A stretch of DNA of 64,000 nt from CAZMZW01 sp963802275 (GCA_963802275.1 CAWDIB010000004.1:806001-870000); one strand, 5' to 3'; shown: positions 17,552 through 27,322, numbered from the stretch's first letter. A program made the numbers and translations. Notes: generated by a model from the sequence alone, not told the origin.

Positions 17552-17579
17552 ATTATATATTTAAATATTCAAGTGTCAA
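17552..17579 (-). promoter_or_regulatory. Promoter of the thiamine operon
   Basis: Consensus TTGACA (17574-17579) and TATAAT (17552-17557) on the minus strand with a 16-bp spacer. Transcription would begin around 17545, at the first base pairs of the riboswitch. Confidence 0.85.
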
Positions 17580-17601
17580 CCTTCTCAAGCGGGTAGGAAA
17601 T

Positions 17602-18585
17602 CTAAGGGAGTACCCCAGCCACTGGCGATTGATGCTGCAATTGCTGCAGCCTTTTCTGGGCGAGGGATTCCTGGAAATGAGCCGGGCGGCGGGCGCCCAA
17701 ACTCTCCACTATAAAAGAGGCGGACACCGCTCCATATGCGGCTGAAAGAACAGGATCACGGGTGAAGAGATAGCCAGCCATGAACCCTCCACAAAAGGCG
17801 TCCCCCGCCCCGGTCACATCCACCAGGGATAGATCCGGCACCACGCCGACAAGCCATTTCTTTTTATTTTCCCTATCCACCACCCAGGCACCGCGGCTGC
17901 CGCACTTAATGACCGCCAGGGAAACACCGCAGATCGAAATCCACGGCCAGAGATCATCAATTTCATCAGAATCCACGCCGCTGAGCATTTGGACGTGTTC
18001 AATGCTGGGGATGAAGATGGGATTCAATTCCAGACAGTCCAAGATGGATTGGCGGTCATATTGGATAAAGTGCTTCTCCACATCCAGGGATACCAGCGCA
18101 CCCTTGCTTGAAAAATAGCGGGTTAATTCCAACTGCTGTTTTGGAGCGGAGGGAGCCAGGTGAACCAAGGGCACATCCAGCCATTGCGGCGGGATATCTT
18201 CCACACCCGGGCACAAGACAGTGTTTAACGATTCATCATCCCATCTGAATTCCCTGGCACCATTCCTGGCGTAAAAAGCGCGGGCATGCAAACTCGGACC
18301 ATCATAAGCCATCAGACCAGCCCAATCGGTCATCTCCGGTCGGCAGGTCGCCAGATGCATTTTTTCATACGGGTAATCCCGCCCGACAATGGTCACCACA
18401 CCTGTTTTAACCGGCCAGATGGATGCCCCCAGCGCAGAGTAAATCGAATCGCCTCCGGGAATGCGTTCAGCAACCAAGCCCTCCCCTTCCCGATTGATAT
18501 CGTCGATGGTCGCCTGCCCAATGACCAATAAATCCGGAATTAAATGGGGTGAAGTTTTTCCGCGAAGGTCTTTAACTAATTTCAT
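17602..18585 (-). CDS. PfkB-family carbohydrate kinase
   Basis: Cytosolic ribokinase-like enzyme that phosphorylates a sugar or sugar-like alcohol; substrate unknown. 327 residues. The N-terminal part has DLLVIGQATIDDI and a glycine pair (ERIPGGDSIYSAL). The C-terminal PfkB signature DVTGAGDAFCGGFMAGYL contains the catalytic Asp and anion hole. It ends 23 bases before the thiamine promoter, so it is a separate unit; the preceding hypothetical gene is 7 bases upstream. An HMP- or thiamine-related substrate is not indicated by sequence. Confidence 0.85.
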   Translation of the reverse strand: MKLVKDLRGKTSPHLIPDLLVIGQATIDDINREGEGLVAERIPGGDSIYSALGASIWPVKTGVVTIVGRDYPYEKMHLATCRPEMTDWAGLMAYDGPSLHARAFYARNGAREFRWDDESLNTVLCPGVEDIPPQWLDVPLVHLAPSAPKQQLELTRYFSSKGALVSLDVEKHFIQYDRQSILDCLELNPIFIPSIEHVQMLSGVDSDEIDDLWPWISICGVSLAVIKCGSRGAWVVDRENKKKWLVGVVPDLSLVDVTGAGDAFCGGFMAGYLFTRDPVLSAAYGAVSASFIVESLGARRPAHFQESLAQKRLQQLQHQSPVAGVLP

Positions 18586-18592
18586 TTATTTT

Positions 18593-19198
18593 TCATTCCA
18601 AGGGGAGATATGTGACAACGAAGCAGACCAATTGATGGTCACCTTTTGTTGAACCTGAAAATTCTACTACATAGCGGTAATGGCAGTCCATCCAACCAAA
18701 AATTTCCAGGAGGATGCCCTTGAAGAAATTCGCAATGAGCGCATGATCCTGGTTCACAATTGGAGTTGCCAATTGTATTTGCCAAAAAGTCTTTTGCCGG
18801 GAGATGGAAAAAGTTAGATTAAGTTCCTTTTTCAGCCATTGAAAAAAAAGTTCCAACGAATTATCCACCCTTTGATGGAATGGCAGTAACCTAAACTCAA
18901 GCGAATTGTTCATGATTTCTTCAGGGCGAGTCCAGCGCAGGTAATGAAAAAAGACCTTGCCGATCCGCTGGCTGAATCCCTGGGCGGCAACCGGGTGGTA
19001 ATCATACAAAAATTTGGATAATAATTTCAGCAAGTCAGCCGTGGTAAAGACGGGAACGGAAAATAGAATAGAGAGCGTCACGTCCGCTTTTAATTTTTCT
19101 TCAAAAACCTGCTGCCCAAGAATGTCGACCGTGGAATAGAGCAATGCCTCTGAAATCTTATTGATAACTTTCAAATTTAAATCACCAAGTGGGTTCAT
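18593..19198 (-). CDS. Hypothetical protein, possible V4R/H-NOX-like sensor fold
   Basis: 201 residues, no signal peptide or membrane helix. I do not recognise it firmly. The pattern of an early helix, LLSKFLYDYHPVAAQGFSQRIG and a later hydrophobic segment ending in a Cys/Val-rich strand (HQLVCFVVTYLPL) is loosely reminiscent of V4R-type ligand-binding domains. It probably forms a two-gene unit with the PfkB kinase. Its start codon lies over the divergent promoter at 19198-19225. Confidence 0.6.
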   Translation of the reverse strand: MNPLGDLNLKVINKISEALLYSTVDILGQQVFEEKLKADVTLSILFSVPVFTTADLLKLLSKFLYDYHPVAAQGFSQRIGKVFFHYLRWTRPEEIMNNSLEFRLLPFHQRVDNSLELFFQWLKKELNLTFSISRQKTFWQIQLATPIVNQDHALIANFFKGILLEIFGWMDCHYRYVVEFSGSTKGDHQLVCFVVTYLPLE

Positions 19199-19225
19199 TG
19201 TTCAGTTTTGCGGAGTAGGTATAAT
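19198..19225 (+). promoter_or_regulatory. Promoter of the diacylglycerol-kinase-like gene
   Basis: TATAAT at 19220-19225 with TTGTTC at 19198-19203 (16-bp spacer). Transcription from here supports the ATG at 19268. Confidence 0.5.
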
Positions 19226-19267
19226 TTCTAACGAAGCAAATTTTACTTGAAATCACCAGAAAATTTA

Positions 19268-20185
19268 ATGCAGCCATACAAAACCATCGTGATATTTAAT
19301 CCGGCGGCGAACAAGGGGTATGCCGGGCGGCTGGAAGCGTCTTTGAAAGAAGAATTGCAGGATCGAGAAAACCTTGCCTGGCATAGAACAACGAAAGCCG
19401 GTGAAGGCAGGGCGATTGCCCAAAAAGGAGTCAGCGACGGATATGACCGCATCATTGCCATCGGTGGAGATGGCACCACCGCAGAGGTGATCAACGGCAT
19501 ACTTTCATCACCCTCAGGAAAGCGAACCATTCTCGGTATCGTGCCAGTTGGATCGGGCAATGATTTTGCGGGGGGATTGGGGATATCAACAAACCCAAAA
19601 GAAGCGCTCTGGAGAGCGCTCGAAAACAAAACAAGGATGGTGGACATCGGCACGCTGCAAACCGATCATACGGACATCTATCATTGGATCAATGTAGTCG
19701 GCATCGGTTTTGACGCCGTGGTGGATATCCACACGCGCAACATGCCTGTCTTTTCAGGATTCTGGTTGTATTTTTTCAGCGCGCTTAAAACGATCGTGCA
19801 AAACCACAACCCCTACCAATTCATTGGCAGGATGGACAATCGCGCTTTTGAGCGAAGATTCCTAATGCTGATCATCAGCAATGGAAGACGGGAAGGTGGT
19901 GGATTCAAAATCGCCCCACGAGCGCAGCTGGACGATGGCCTGCTCGATTTTGTTGGTGTACGGGAAATTTCACGCCTGCGGATGTTGATGACTCTCCCCT
20001 ATTTCCTTCAAGGAACCCAGGAGCGATTGCCCTACGTTGAAAGCGGGAACCTCAAACAGCTCGAAATCAAAACAGACCGACCGATGCAAATCCATGCAGA
20101 TGGCGAAATCATTGCCGGCTTTGATTCGACCAAAACATCGCTTAAAATCGGCATTCTACCTGGCGCCATTCAAATTGCCTGCTGA
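19268..20185 (+). CDS. Diacylglycerol/lipid kinase family protein (YegS/LCB5)
   Basis: Probably phosphorylates a lipid alcohol at the cytoplasmic membrane. About 305 residues. The catalytic domain shows FNPAANKG, the nucleotide motif GGDGTTAEVINGI and VPVGSGNDFAGGLGI; the C-terminal beta-domain includes GGGFKIAPRAQLDDGLLDF. The ATG at 19268 is chosen over a TTG seven codons earlier; neither has a convincing ribosome site. The following gene starts 5 bases downstream, so they are co-transcribed. The lipid substrate cannot be read from sequence. Confidence 0.85.
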   Translation: MQPYKTIVIFNPAANKGYAGRLEASLKEELQDRENLAWHRTTKAGEGRAIAQKGVSDGYDRIIAIGGDGTTAEVINGILSSPSGKRTILGIVPVGSGNDFAGGLGISTNPKEALWRALENKTRMVDIGTLQTDHTDIYHWINVVGIGFDAVVDIHTRNMPVFSGFWLYFFSALKTIVQNHNPYQFIGRMDNRAFERRFLMLIISNGRREGGGFKIAPRAQLDDGLLDFVGVREISRLRMLMTLPYFLQGTQERLPYVESGNLKQLEIKTDRPMQIHADGEIIAGFDSTKTSLKIGILPGAIQIAC

Positions 20186-20190
20186 CCAAA

Positions 20191-21822
20191 ATGCCCAACA
20201 TTAGAACTGCCCTATCCACCCTTGATCCAGGTTTCTTAACCATCATGGCTGATTTTTGGGGATTAGAAGTAAAAGATGAGGCACAGCCCTCACTTGTCAA
20301 TCAATTGGCGGACCAGATGTCCGATGTCACCCAATTTGAAGAGATGATGGATGGTGTTTCTGACCGAGCCAAAATAGCAATGGCTGAACTGGCACGCCAT
20401 CTTGGCAAGATGCGCTGGGTGGAATTCTGTCGCCGTTTTGGGAGCCTAAGCGAAGCCGGGCAGGCAAAGATCGAACGCGAAAAAAGATATCTGCAAAAGG
20501 ATTCAATTACTGAATTCTTGTGGTATCGCGGGCTGCTGTTCCGCGCTTTTTTTGAAGGGGATCATGAACCAATTGAATATGCCTACCTGCCGGATGAATT
20601 TATCGAATTGATGCAATTGCCCTCGCTGGCAGGCGCTGCAGCGGTATTTGGAAATCCATTTAAAGACCTTGCGAAATTAAAAATCATTCCCGCCACCAGC
20701 CACATTCTGGATCATGCCTGCACCCTGCTGGCTGCCCTGAGGGCTGATTTGAACCTAGAAGAATTCTGCCATTTCAATATTCCTGTTCGTAAGCTTTTGG
20801 AGCTGCTGAGCGCTGCCGGGATAGTGGATGGCTCACGTCAACCCAAGACGGATCAGACGCGGCGCTTTCTGGAAGCAGAGCGTTCGCAAGCATTGGCACA
20901 ATTATTTCAAGCATGGGAAAAGAGTGAAACTCTCAATGAACTTTGGCTGATAGAGGAGATCAAGTGCGAAGGCAAGTGGAAGAACCGACCGCAAGCTGCC
21001 CGTAAACATCTGCTTGGATTAATAAAAGGACTCCCAAACCAGGTTTGGTGGGATCTGGATGCATTTATTGCGGATGTCCATCAATTCCAGCCCGATTTTT
21101 TAAGACCATCCGGCGATTACGATTCCTGGATCATCCGCAGCCTTTCAAGTGGGGAATACCTGCGAGGATTCATCCATTGGGATAAAGTGGAAGGAAGGTT
21201 TATCCGTAGTATCCTCACACAGTGGCTGCACTGGCTGGGCGTGACCGAACTTGCCATTTTGCCCGATAATGGAGCGGTACAAGCTTTCCGACTTTCAAGC
21301 TGGGCGAAGTATTTGCTCAACCATCAGGACATTCCCAACCTTCCCAAAGAAACAGAAAAGATCATCGTCCGTTCAAATGGCGCCATCCTCTGCCCGCTGT
21401 TGACACCCCGCGCAGTCCGTTATCAAATCGCCAGGTTCTGTGAATGGGGGGGGGTAAAAATATCTGAATATCAATATTTCCTTTCCGCCAGCAGCCTGAG
21501 CAGGGCTGAAAAGCAACAACTCCAGATCAATCAGCTTGACCGGCTGATCAAGAAACATGCCCGAACCCCCATCCCGCCAACTTTTCTTAAAGCCCTGGCA
21601 CGCTGGGGAAAAAATCAACTACAGGTTAAATTGCAGGCAAGTGTCGTGTTGCGGGTGTCCAATCCGAGCATTCTGGATGAGTTGGAAAAAGGCCGGATGA
21701 AACGGTTCATTGTGGAACGGGTAAGCCCGCAGCTCATGCTGATAAAACCTGGAGGAGAAAAGGTCATTCAGCGTGCGCTGATGGAAATTGGATACTTGTC
21801 AGAGGACCAAACATCCTTATAA
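20191..21822 (+). CDS. Helicase-associated (XPB/Ssl2 N-terminal-like) domain protein
   Basis: 543-residue soluble protein. The C-terminal half (about 390-540; GAILCPLLTPRAVRYQIARFCEW and KARTPIPPTFLKALARWG-like segments) resembles the helicase_C_3 domain found in the N-terminal region of XPB/Ssl2. The N-terminal half is helical with winged-helix-like stretches and no Walker motifs, so the protein has no motor of its own. The role is unknown; association with DNA or transcription is an inference from the domain. Follows the lipid kinase by 5 bases. Confidence 0.65.
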   Translation: MPNIRTALSTLDPGFLTIMADFWGLEVKDEAQPSLVNQLADQMSDVTQFEEMMDGVSDRAKIAMAELARHLGKMRWVEFCRRFGSLSEAGQAKIEREKRYLQKDSITEFLWYRGLLFRAFFEGDHEPIEYAYLPDEFIELMQLPSLAGAAAVFGNPFKDLAKLKIIPATSHILDHACTLLAALRADLNLEEFCHFNIPVRKLLELLSAAGIVDGSRQPKTDQTRRFLEAERSQALAQLFQAWEKSETLNELWLIEEIKCEGKWKNRPQAARKHLLGLIKGLPNQVWWDLDAFIADVHQFQPDFLRPSGDYDSWIIRSLSSGEYLRGFIHWDKVEGRFIRSILTQWLHWLGVTELAILPDNGAVQAFRLSSWAKYLLNHQDIPNLPKETEKIIVRSNGAILCPLLTPRAVRYQIARFCEWGGVKISEYQYFLSASSLSRAEKQQLQINQLDRLIKKHARTPIPPTFLKALARWGKNQLQVKLQASVVLRVSNPSILDELEKGRMKRFIVERVSPQLMLIKPGGEKVIQRALMEIGYLSEDQTSL

Positions 21823-21852
21823 TTTTTTTCATAAAAGAAAAAAGAGGAAGCA

Positions 21853-23038
21853 ATGACAAAACGTTATGAGTGGATTGAAAGCGAAATCAAACGTCTGAAG
21901 GATGAGGGGCTGTATAAACAAATCCGCACCATCCAATCACCGCAAGGAGCCTGGCTGCAGGTGGATGGCAAAAAGGTGCTGAATTTCTGTTCAAACAATT
22001 ACCTCGGACTGGCAAACCATCCAGAACTGGTGAAGGCAGCTGAGCAGGCATTAAGGGATTTTGGGGTCGGTCCTGCGGCAGTGAGAACGATCGCAGGCAC
22101 CATTGAATTACACCTGGAATTGGAAAGAAGAATGGCTGCATTCAAACATGTGGACAGTGCGATCCATTTTCAATCCGGTTTTGCAGCCAACCTGGGAACC
22201 ATCCAGGCACTGGTGAACAAGGAAGATGTGATCTTCTCGGACGAACTGAACCATGCCAGCATCATCGACGGCTGCCGGTTATCCGGTGCAAAAATCCTGC
22301 GTTACAACCACTGCGACCCTGCACACTTGCAAGCCGTGATTAACGAGAACAAAGGCACATACCGACGCGCGTTGATCATCACCGATGGCGTTTTCAGCAT
22401 GGACGGCGATATTGCACCGCTGGACCGATTATGCGCGGTTGCCCAAGCCAATGATATTCTTCTGATGGTGGATGATGCCCATGGCGAAGGCGTGCTCGGA
22501 AAAGGCGGCAGGGGTATCGTGGATCATTTCAACCTGCATGGAAAAGTAGACATCGAGATTGGCACTTTTTCCAAAGCATTTGGGGTGGTGGGCGGGATCG
22601 TGGCGGGCAAAGCGATCATCATTGACTGGCTGCGGCAGAGCGGAAGGCCTTTCCTGTTTTCGTCAGCCGTCACCCCGGCAGATACCGCCGCCTGCCTGGC
22701 GGCAGTAAACCTATTGGAAAACTCAACCCAACTGGTGGACAAACTGTGGGCAAATACCCGTTATTTCAAAACGGAAATGAAGAATCTTGGCTTTAATACC
22801 GGGCAGAGTGAGACCCCCATCACACCCGTGATGCTGGGAGAAGCCAGCCTGGCTAAGCAATTCAGCCAGGAATTATTCACCACTCGGCATCTTTGCCACC
22901 CCCATCTGGTTCCCAACCGTCCCTAAAGGCAAAGCACGCATAAGGGTGATGGTTTCGGCAGCACACAGCCAACAAGATCTTGATCAGGGATTGGAGGCAT
23001 TCGCCAAGGTTGGCAAGAAATTAGGCGTGATCCAATAA
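21853..23038 (+). CDS. kbl: Glycine C-acetyltransferase / 2-amino-3-ketobutyrate CoA ligase-like, frameshifted near the end
   Basis: PLP enzyme of the alpha-oxoamine synthase family, which condenses glycine (or another amino acid) with an acyl-CoA. After removal of one base near 22880 it has 394 residues, the usual KBL length. Visible motifs: FCSNNYLGLANHP, the cofactor site VDDAHGEGVLG and the lysine in GTFSKAFGVVGG. The annotated frame stops at 22926, but the next frame continues with the conserved end (FATPIWFPTVPKGKARIRV). No threonine dehydrogenase gene is adjacent, so 8-amino-7-oxononanoate synthase remains an alternative. Confidence 0.85.
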
Positions 23039-23062
23039 ATCCAAAAAAATCCTGCTGCCAGG

Positions 23063-23419
23063 TCATTCCTCTTTACTGATTTCCTTGAAATCAGCATCAA
23101 CGACATTCTCATTTTTCTCGATTGGGGTGTTGTGGTGATCATCTGTCAATTCATCCAAATGTTTGCGGACAATCTCCGGAGGACATAACTCAATAAAAAG
23201 CTGCATGCCAAACCAAAGTACAGCCGCATCATCAAATGGACCAGGGATGTCCAAGGGAATGACCAAATATGCCAGGCTGAATAAGGGGATCAATTTTAGC
23301 CAATTATTGATGCGGTCATCTTTCCATAAACGAATCATCAAACGAAACCGCAGCCAGACACCGCTGAGAAAAGAACCACCCGAATCCTGCCCACGAAATA
23401 ATTTGTTGTTATTCACCAT
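23063..23419 (-). CDS. YkvA/DUF1232-like membrane protein
   Basis: About 118 residues. The central segment (WKDDRINNWLKLIPLFSLAYLVIPLD followed by PGPFDDAAVL) matches the YkvA pattern of a conserved Pro-Leu-Asp after a hydrophobic helix. The C-terminus is charged and acidic. Function unknown. The ATG at 23419 is preferred to a TTG three codons upstream. Convergent with kbl. Confidence 0.7.
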   Translation of the reverse strand: MVNNNKLFRGQDSGGSFLSGVWLRFRLMIRLWKDDRINNWLKLIPLFSLAYLVIPLDIPGPFDDAAVLWFGMQLFIELCPPEIVRKHLDELTDDHHNTPIEKNENVVDADFKEISKEE

Positions 23420-23499
23420 AATCTCCAAAAATCATATTCAATTCAATATACGTATTTTGGAGCCCAGGGTTCTATATTTTATTTGAATATGACAGAAAT

Positions 23500-24288
23500 T
23501 TATTGCTCATCACTTTTCATGAACATTCTTTTTCGGCGGAAAGTGATGATCGGCGCAGCCAACTTCCGCAGCAGGTATTTCACCACGATTGCAGAGAAAA
23601 CAGAACCCCCCTCACGGAAGTGAACCCGCAGCATTTCAGGCCAGCAACGGTCATCGGCAGCGATGGTTTTTGCATCTGAGTGAAGGCGGAAATTCGCCCA
23701 AACCTCAGGGACAAATTTGATCCGTGATATTTTGGCCAGCCGCACCCATAAATCATAGTCCATCGCGAAATAAAAACTCGGGTCGAGCGGACCCACTTGT
23801 TTCCACAAATCTGCCTTGAAAAAAGCTGCCTGCTGGGGGATATGCACATAACCTCGTTTAAGGCGGCTGAGATCGGTTTGAGCGGAGGGAAAATGGCCGA
23901 TGATGCGGTCATTTCCATCAATGTAATGGGCATCGCCGTACACCATACCCAATGAGGGATCGGATTGCAAACATTCCACCGCGCGAGATACCGCATATGG
24001 TAGATAAGTGTCATCAGCATTCAACCAGGCAAGGATATCGCCTTGGGCAAGAGAAAAGCCCTTATTGATGGCATCCGTCTGACCCTGGTCCTTTTGGGAA
24101 ACAAAATGAGAGATCTTATTTTGATACTTTTTAATGATTGACAGGCTTTCATCCGTTGAACCCCCATCCATGACAATATATTGAATATGCGGGTAAGTCT
24201 GGGCGAGCACGGAACAAATGGTGCGTTCCAGGAATGGCGCCTGATTAAAAGAAGGGGTGACGATTGTAACCAGCGGAGAATCGGTCAT
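23500..24288 (-). CDS. Glycosyltransferase family 2
   Basis: Transfers a sugar from a nucleotide donor during surface-glycan assembly; acceptor unknown. 262 residues with the GT-A start VTIVTPSFNQAPFLERTI, VMDGGSTD, the metal-binding LNADDTYLP and a later MDYDLWVRL. Closely patterned like the GT2 at 28887. Its ATG overlaps the stop of the membrane protein upstream as ATGA. Distal (3') end of the glycan locus. Confidence 0.88.
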   Translation of the reverse strand: MTDSPLVTIVTPSFNQAPFLERTICSVLAQTYPHIQYIVMDGGSTDESLSIIKKYQNKISHFVSQKDQGQTDAINKGFSLAQGDILAWLNADDTYLPYAVSRAVECLQSDPSLGMVYGDAHYIDGNDRIIGHFPSAQTDLSRLKRGYVHIPQQAAFFKADLWKQVGPLDPSFYFAMDYDLWVRLAKISRIKFVPEVWANFRLHSDAKTIAADDRCWPEMLRVHFREGGSVFSAIVVKYLLRKLAAPIITFRRKRMFMKSDEQ

Positions 24289-25751
24289 GGGGTATTATTC
24301 AAAGCCTTGATTGATTCCACGCCATAGAAACCGGCAGCGCATCGATTGACCCAAAATTGAGGGTCGGGTGACAATTCAGCTACCCCGGAGACGCTATCCA
24401 GCGAATTAACGGAAATCGCCCTGAGCCCGTTCGCCTTTTGTTTTTCAATTTCAACCTGGCGTTCGTCCCAGGCAATCGCCCAATTTTTTGCGGCGGGGAG
24501 TTGCTGCCAAACCTGGCTCACGGCACGCAGCGGGTAAAACCAGAGGACGCCCAGCAGCAGGATGGAAGCAAAACATACATTAATGATGCGATCCATAAAG
24601 CGATGGCTGAGAATTCCCAGCACCCCGCCCAGCAAGAGCAACGCGAGTGAAAGGGTCTGCCTGGCAATGATCAGTGCACGGGGTTCCGGGTAAGCCAGCA
24701 TGCCATAGACCGTCGGGGCACAAATGGAAGCAATGAGAATAAAGGCAGACAAGGGAATGATCAAAACCAGACAGACCAAGCGGTTGCTTTGAAAGAGATT
24801 CACTTTGCCATGCGAAAGATGATAACCCAACAAAACGGATACCAGCACTGTGAAAACAGTCGGGATTGGCAGACCCCGCAGTGTCTCAACGATAAAATCC
24901 AAGGCATAACGGAAAGAGAGCTGCAACACAATCCACAAATTTCCCGCCTGGGGCAACGAACTCAGCCGCAATTGATTTCCCGGAGCCAACACCATTACCG
25001 CCATCGCAGCCAGGCTGCCAAGCAACGCACCCGCATTCACAAGCAGGAAAGAGTTGAGTGCAACTTTCCTGTTCACTAATAGCCCATATAGGATGATGAA
25101 TATAATCAAAAAAGCTGATTGGAAAGCGGCATATGTTTCAGACATGCCCCCACTGAAAAAAGTCAGTAGAAATGCCAGGGCAGAAAAAAGCCAAAGATGT
25201 TTTTCAGTGGAATTTGCGTTTGGACTCTGCTGCAAAATCAGACCCAGCATGAGGTAGAAAAAAGGCAGCGGCGCAAAATAACTGGCCATGCCAGCCCGCC
25301 AGTATAGACTTTGAAATAAATTGGGTGCCTGAAACAAAACCAGGAAAACCATAATTGCAGATAGCAGGATGGGAATTAATTTTGATTGAGTAAGATCGAT
25401 TGAAACCAGCAGCTTTTTAATGAAGTAAGAAAACGACAAGAATAGAAAAGCCACCATTAACGCGGGTATGAATTGTATGGCTTTCTCACCCGCCCATTCG
25501 GTCAGGGAGATAAATAAAAAAGCCCCGTACCGATTGGAGATTTCTTGATAAAAGGAGGATAGACCTCTTAAGAACCCTTCATTTTTAATCCGCTCGGAAA
25601 AGCAATAATCATCCGCCAGATGACGGGAATAAAAACCGGGGATGGAATAGACGACCAATACCAGCAGCAAAATCACCAGGCCGAGCAGAATGACCACATG
25701 AAACAGGCGGTCCACTTTTTTCCGATCCAGGGGGCATTGAAAAATTGACAT
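24285..25751 (-). CDS. DUF6056-like polytopic membrane protein
   Basis: 488 residues with about eleven helices. The N-terminal periplasmic-type loop has RHLADDYCFSERI, the acidic motif found in GT-C-like membrane proteins of the DUF6056/GtrC type. It may transfer a lipid-linked sugar onto the growing glycan on the outer face of the membrane; substrate unknown. Coupled (ATGA) to the following GT2. Confidence 0.72.
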   Translation of the reverse strand: MSIFQCPLDRKKVDRLFHVVILLGLVILLLVLVVYSIPGFYSRHLADDYCFSERIKNEGFLRGLSSFYQEISNRYGAFLFISLTEWAGEKAIQFIPALMVAFLFLSFSYFIKKLLVSIDLTQSKLIPILLSAIMVFLVLFQAPNLFQSLYWRAGMASYFAPLPFFYLMLGLILQQSPNANSTEKHLWLFSALAFLLTFFSGGMSETYAAFQSAFLIIFIILYGLLVNRKVALNSFLLVNAGALLGSLAAMAVMVLAPGNQLRLSSLPQAGNLWIVLQLSFRYALDFIVETLRGLPIPTVFTVLVSVLLGYHLSHGKVNLFQSNRLVCLVLIIPLSAFILIASICAPTVYGMLAYPEPRALIIARQTLSLALLLLGGVLGILSHRFMDRIINVCFASILLLGVLWFYPLRAVSQVWQQLPAAKNWAIAWDERQVEIEKQKANGLRAISVNSLDSVSGVAELSPDPQFWVNRCAAGFYGVESIKALNNTP

Positions 25752-25806
25752 ACGGGATGATCCTGATTTAAACCCAACGAAGGAATTTTATCATCTGAAA
25801 CAATTT

Positions 25807-26553
25807 TCAATCGGGCTTGCGCAACAGGCAGGCGATCAACATTCCTCTATATGAATCTGGTTGACATTCCCGGTTGAGTGCGCGCATGGCTAATTCTTCA
25901 GAAAAAACGGCATAAAAAGGGCTTGCAGAAAAAAAGGGGGTTATCATTTCCACCTTCCAACCCTTCACCTGATCGCGTAAAGTCTGAATGGTGAAATGGG
26001 AAATATGCTGAGCACCGGCGATGGGAGGGGTCAACCTGAGCGCATCAAGGATCCTTTCCATCCAGGGCCAAAAGCTGCGGTAGTTGGGGGTGGTGAGATA
26101 ACACCATCCACCCGGCTCAAGCACGCGAAAGGCCTCATTGAGAATGATTTGGGGTTCAGGAAGATGCTCCAATACTTCCGAGAGAATCAACCCGCCAAAG
26201 CTGTTTTCTTTGAATGGCAATCTTTCGCCCGCGGAACAGACCGGGAAAAACGTATCCGCTTTGTGCATTTCTACAAAACGCTTGTGTAAAAAAGTCAGGG
26301 CATGAAGGTTGATATCCAATCCAATCTTGAGCTGAGGTGCTGAAGCCAGGTGCTGAATGAGCAAACCTGCCCCACAGCCGATCTCCATGATAGGGGTGTT
26401 GGTTTGCAAACGCCCGAGTCGCGGTGCAATCACCTTGTCCCAAAAGACCAATTTGCCCTTGTGCCAAAAGCGCTGCATGGGGAAGCCGTGAAGCATGGCA
26501 TGGTACTGGTAATCCCCCGCAACGGACTGATAGTCAAATGTTATACCGGACAT
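25807..26553 (-). CDS. SAM-dependent methyltransferase, class I
   Basis: About 248 residues. SAM-binding motif IMEIGCGAGLLIQHL, acidic end of strand 2 (IGLDIN) and post-motif LILSEVLEHLPEPQ identify the Rossmann methyltransferase. The ATG at 26553 shares one base with the stop of the upstream GT2 (TGATG). Likely methylates a sugar or polyprenyl-linked intermediate; target unknown. Confidence 0.85.
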   Translation of the reverse strand: MSGITFDYQSVAGDYQYHAMLHGFPMQRFWHKGKLVFWDKVIAPRLGRLQTNTPIMEIGCGAGLLIQHLASAPQLKIGLDINLHALTFLHKRFVEMHKADTFFPVCSAGERLPFKENSFGGLILSEVLEHLPEPQIILNEAFRVLEPGGWCYLTTPNYRSFWPWMERILDALRLTPPIAGAQHISHFTIQTLRDQVKGWKVEMITPFFSASPFYAVFSEELAMRALNRECQPDSYRGMLIACLLRKPD

Positions 26554-27299
26554 CAAACACCCGGAGGAGGAGAATATTTTCCAGACCAATCATTCCAGCG
26601 GATAAGGAGTAGTTCCCAAAACATTTTGACCGAATCCGATAATAACCTTACGCGGCTATCCCCCCTGTACCCGGTCATGCGCACCGGCAAGGGCCGAATC
26701 TTGTAGCCAAACTTTTTGGCAAGAAAAAGCAACTCAACATCAATGCCAAAATCATTGATTCTTGACAAAGGAAAGATTTTCTTAACCACATCCTGGCGGA
26801 AAGCCTTCACCCCGCACTGGGTATCGCGAATGCCCCTGAATGCCATCAACTGCACAAACCAGCTGAATACCTGACCGGCGAGGAATCGGAAAAAGGGCAC
26901 CTCAACCAGGGTGGAGCCAGGCAGCACCCGTGAACCAACCGCGACCTGAAAGTCAGAACCAACCGTATCCAGCATCTCACCGATGATGTCCAACTCATAG
27001 GGGAGATCAGCGTCCATAAAGATGGCAACTTCACCCGTTGTGGATAACATTCCCTGGCGGATGACAAAACCCTTGCCATGATTGACATCATTTTCGATTA
27101 ATTGGACTTTTATTTCTTTTCCCCGCTGTTGAATGAATTGTTTCACCAGTTCAACAGTTTTATCTGAGCTGCCATCATCCACCACAACCAGTTCACAATC
27201 CAATTTATGCTGGCTGACATAATCCGCCAGCGAAGCCAGGGTGACTGAAATCAATTTTTCTTCGTTGTATTCGGGGATCACGATGGAGCATTTTTTCAT
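26553..27299 (-). CDS. GT2 dolichyl-phosphate glucosyl/mannosyltransferase-like
   Basis: About 248 residues. Motifs IVIPEYNEEKLI, VVVDDGSSDKT, FMDADLPYE and a conserved DTQCGVKAF resemble ALG5/DPM1-type enzymes that charge a polyprenyl phosphate with a hexose. The adjacent GT39 enzyme would use such a donor. Start MKKCSI at 27299; a TTG nine codons earlier lies in the end of the neighbour. Confidence 0.87.
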   Translation of the reverse strand: MKKCSIVIPEYNEEKLISVTLASLADYVSQHKLDCELVVVDDGSSDKTVELVKQFIQQRGKEIKVQLIENDVNHGKGFVIRQGMLSTTGEVAIFMDADLPYELDIIGEMLDTVGSDFQVAVGSRVLPGSTLVEVPFFRFLAGQVFSWFVQLMAFRGIRDTQCGVKAFRQDVVKKIFPLSRINDFGIDVELLFLAKKFGYKIRPLPVRMTGYRGDSRVRLLSDSVKMFWELLLIRWNDWSGKYSPPPGV

Positions 27300-27322
27300 T
27301 ATTTCATTCGACCAGAGAAAAT

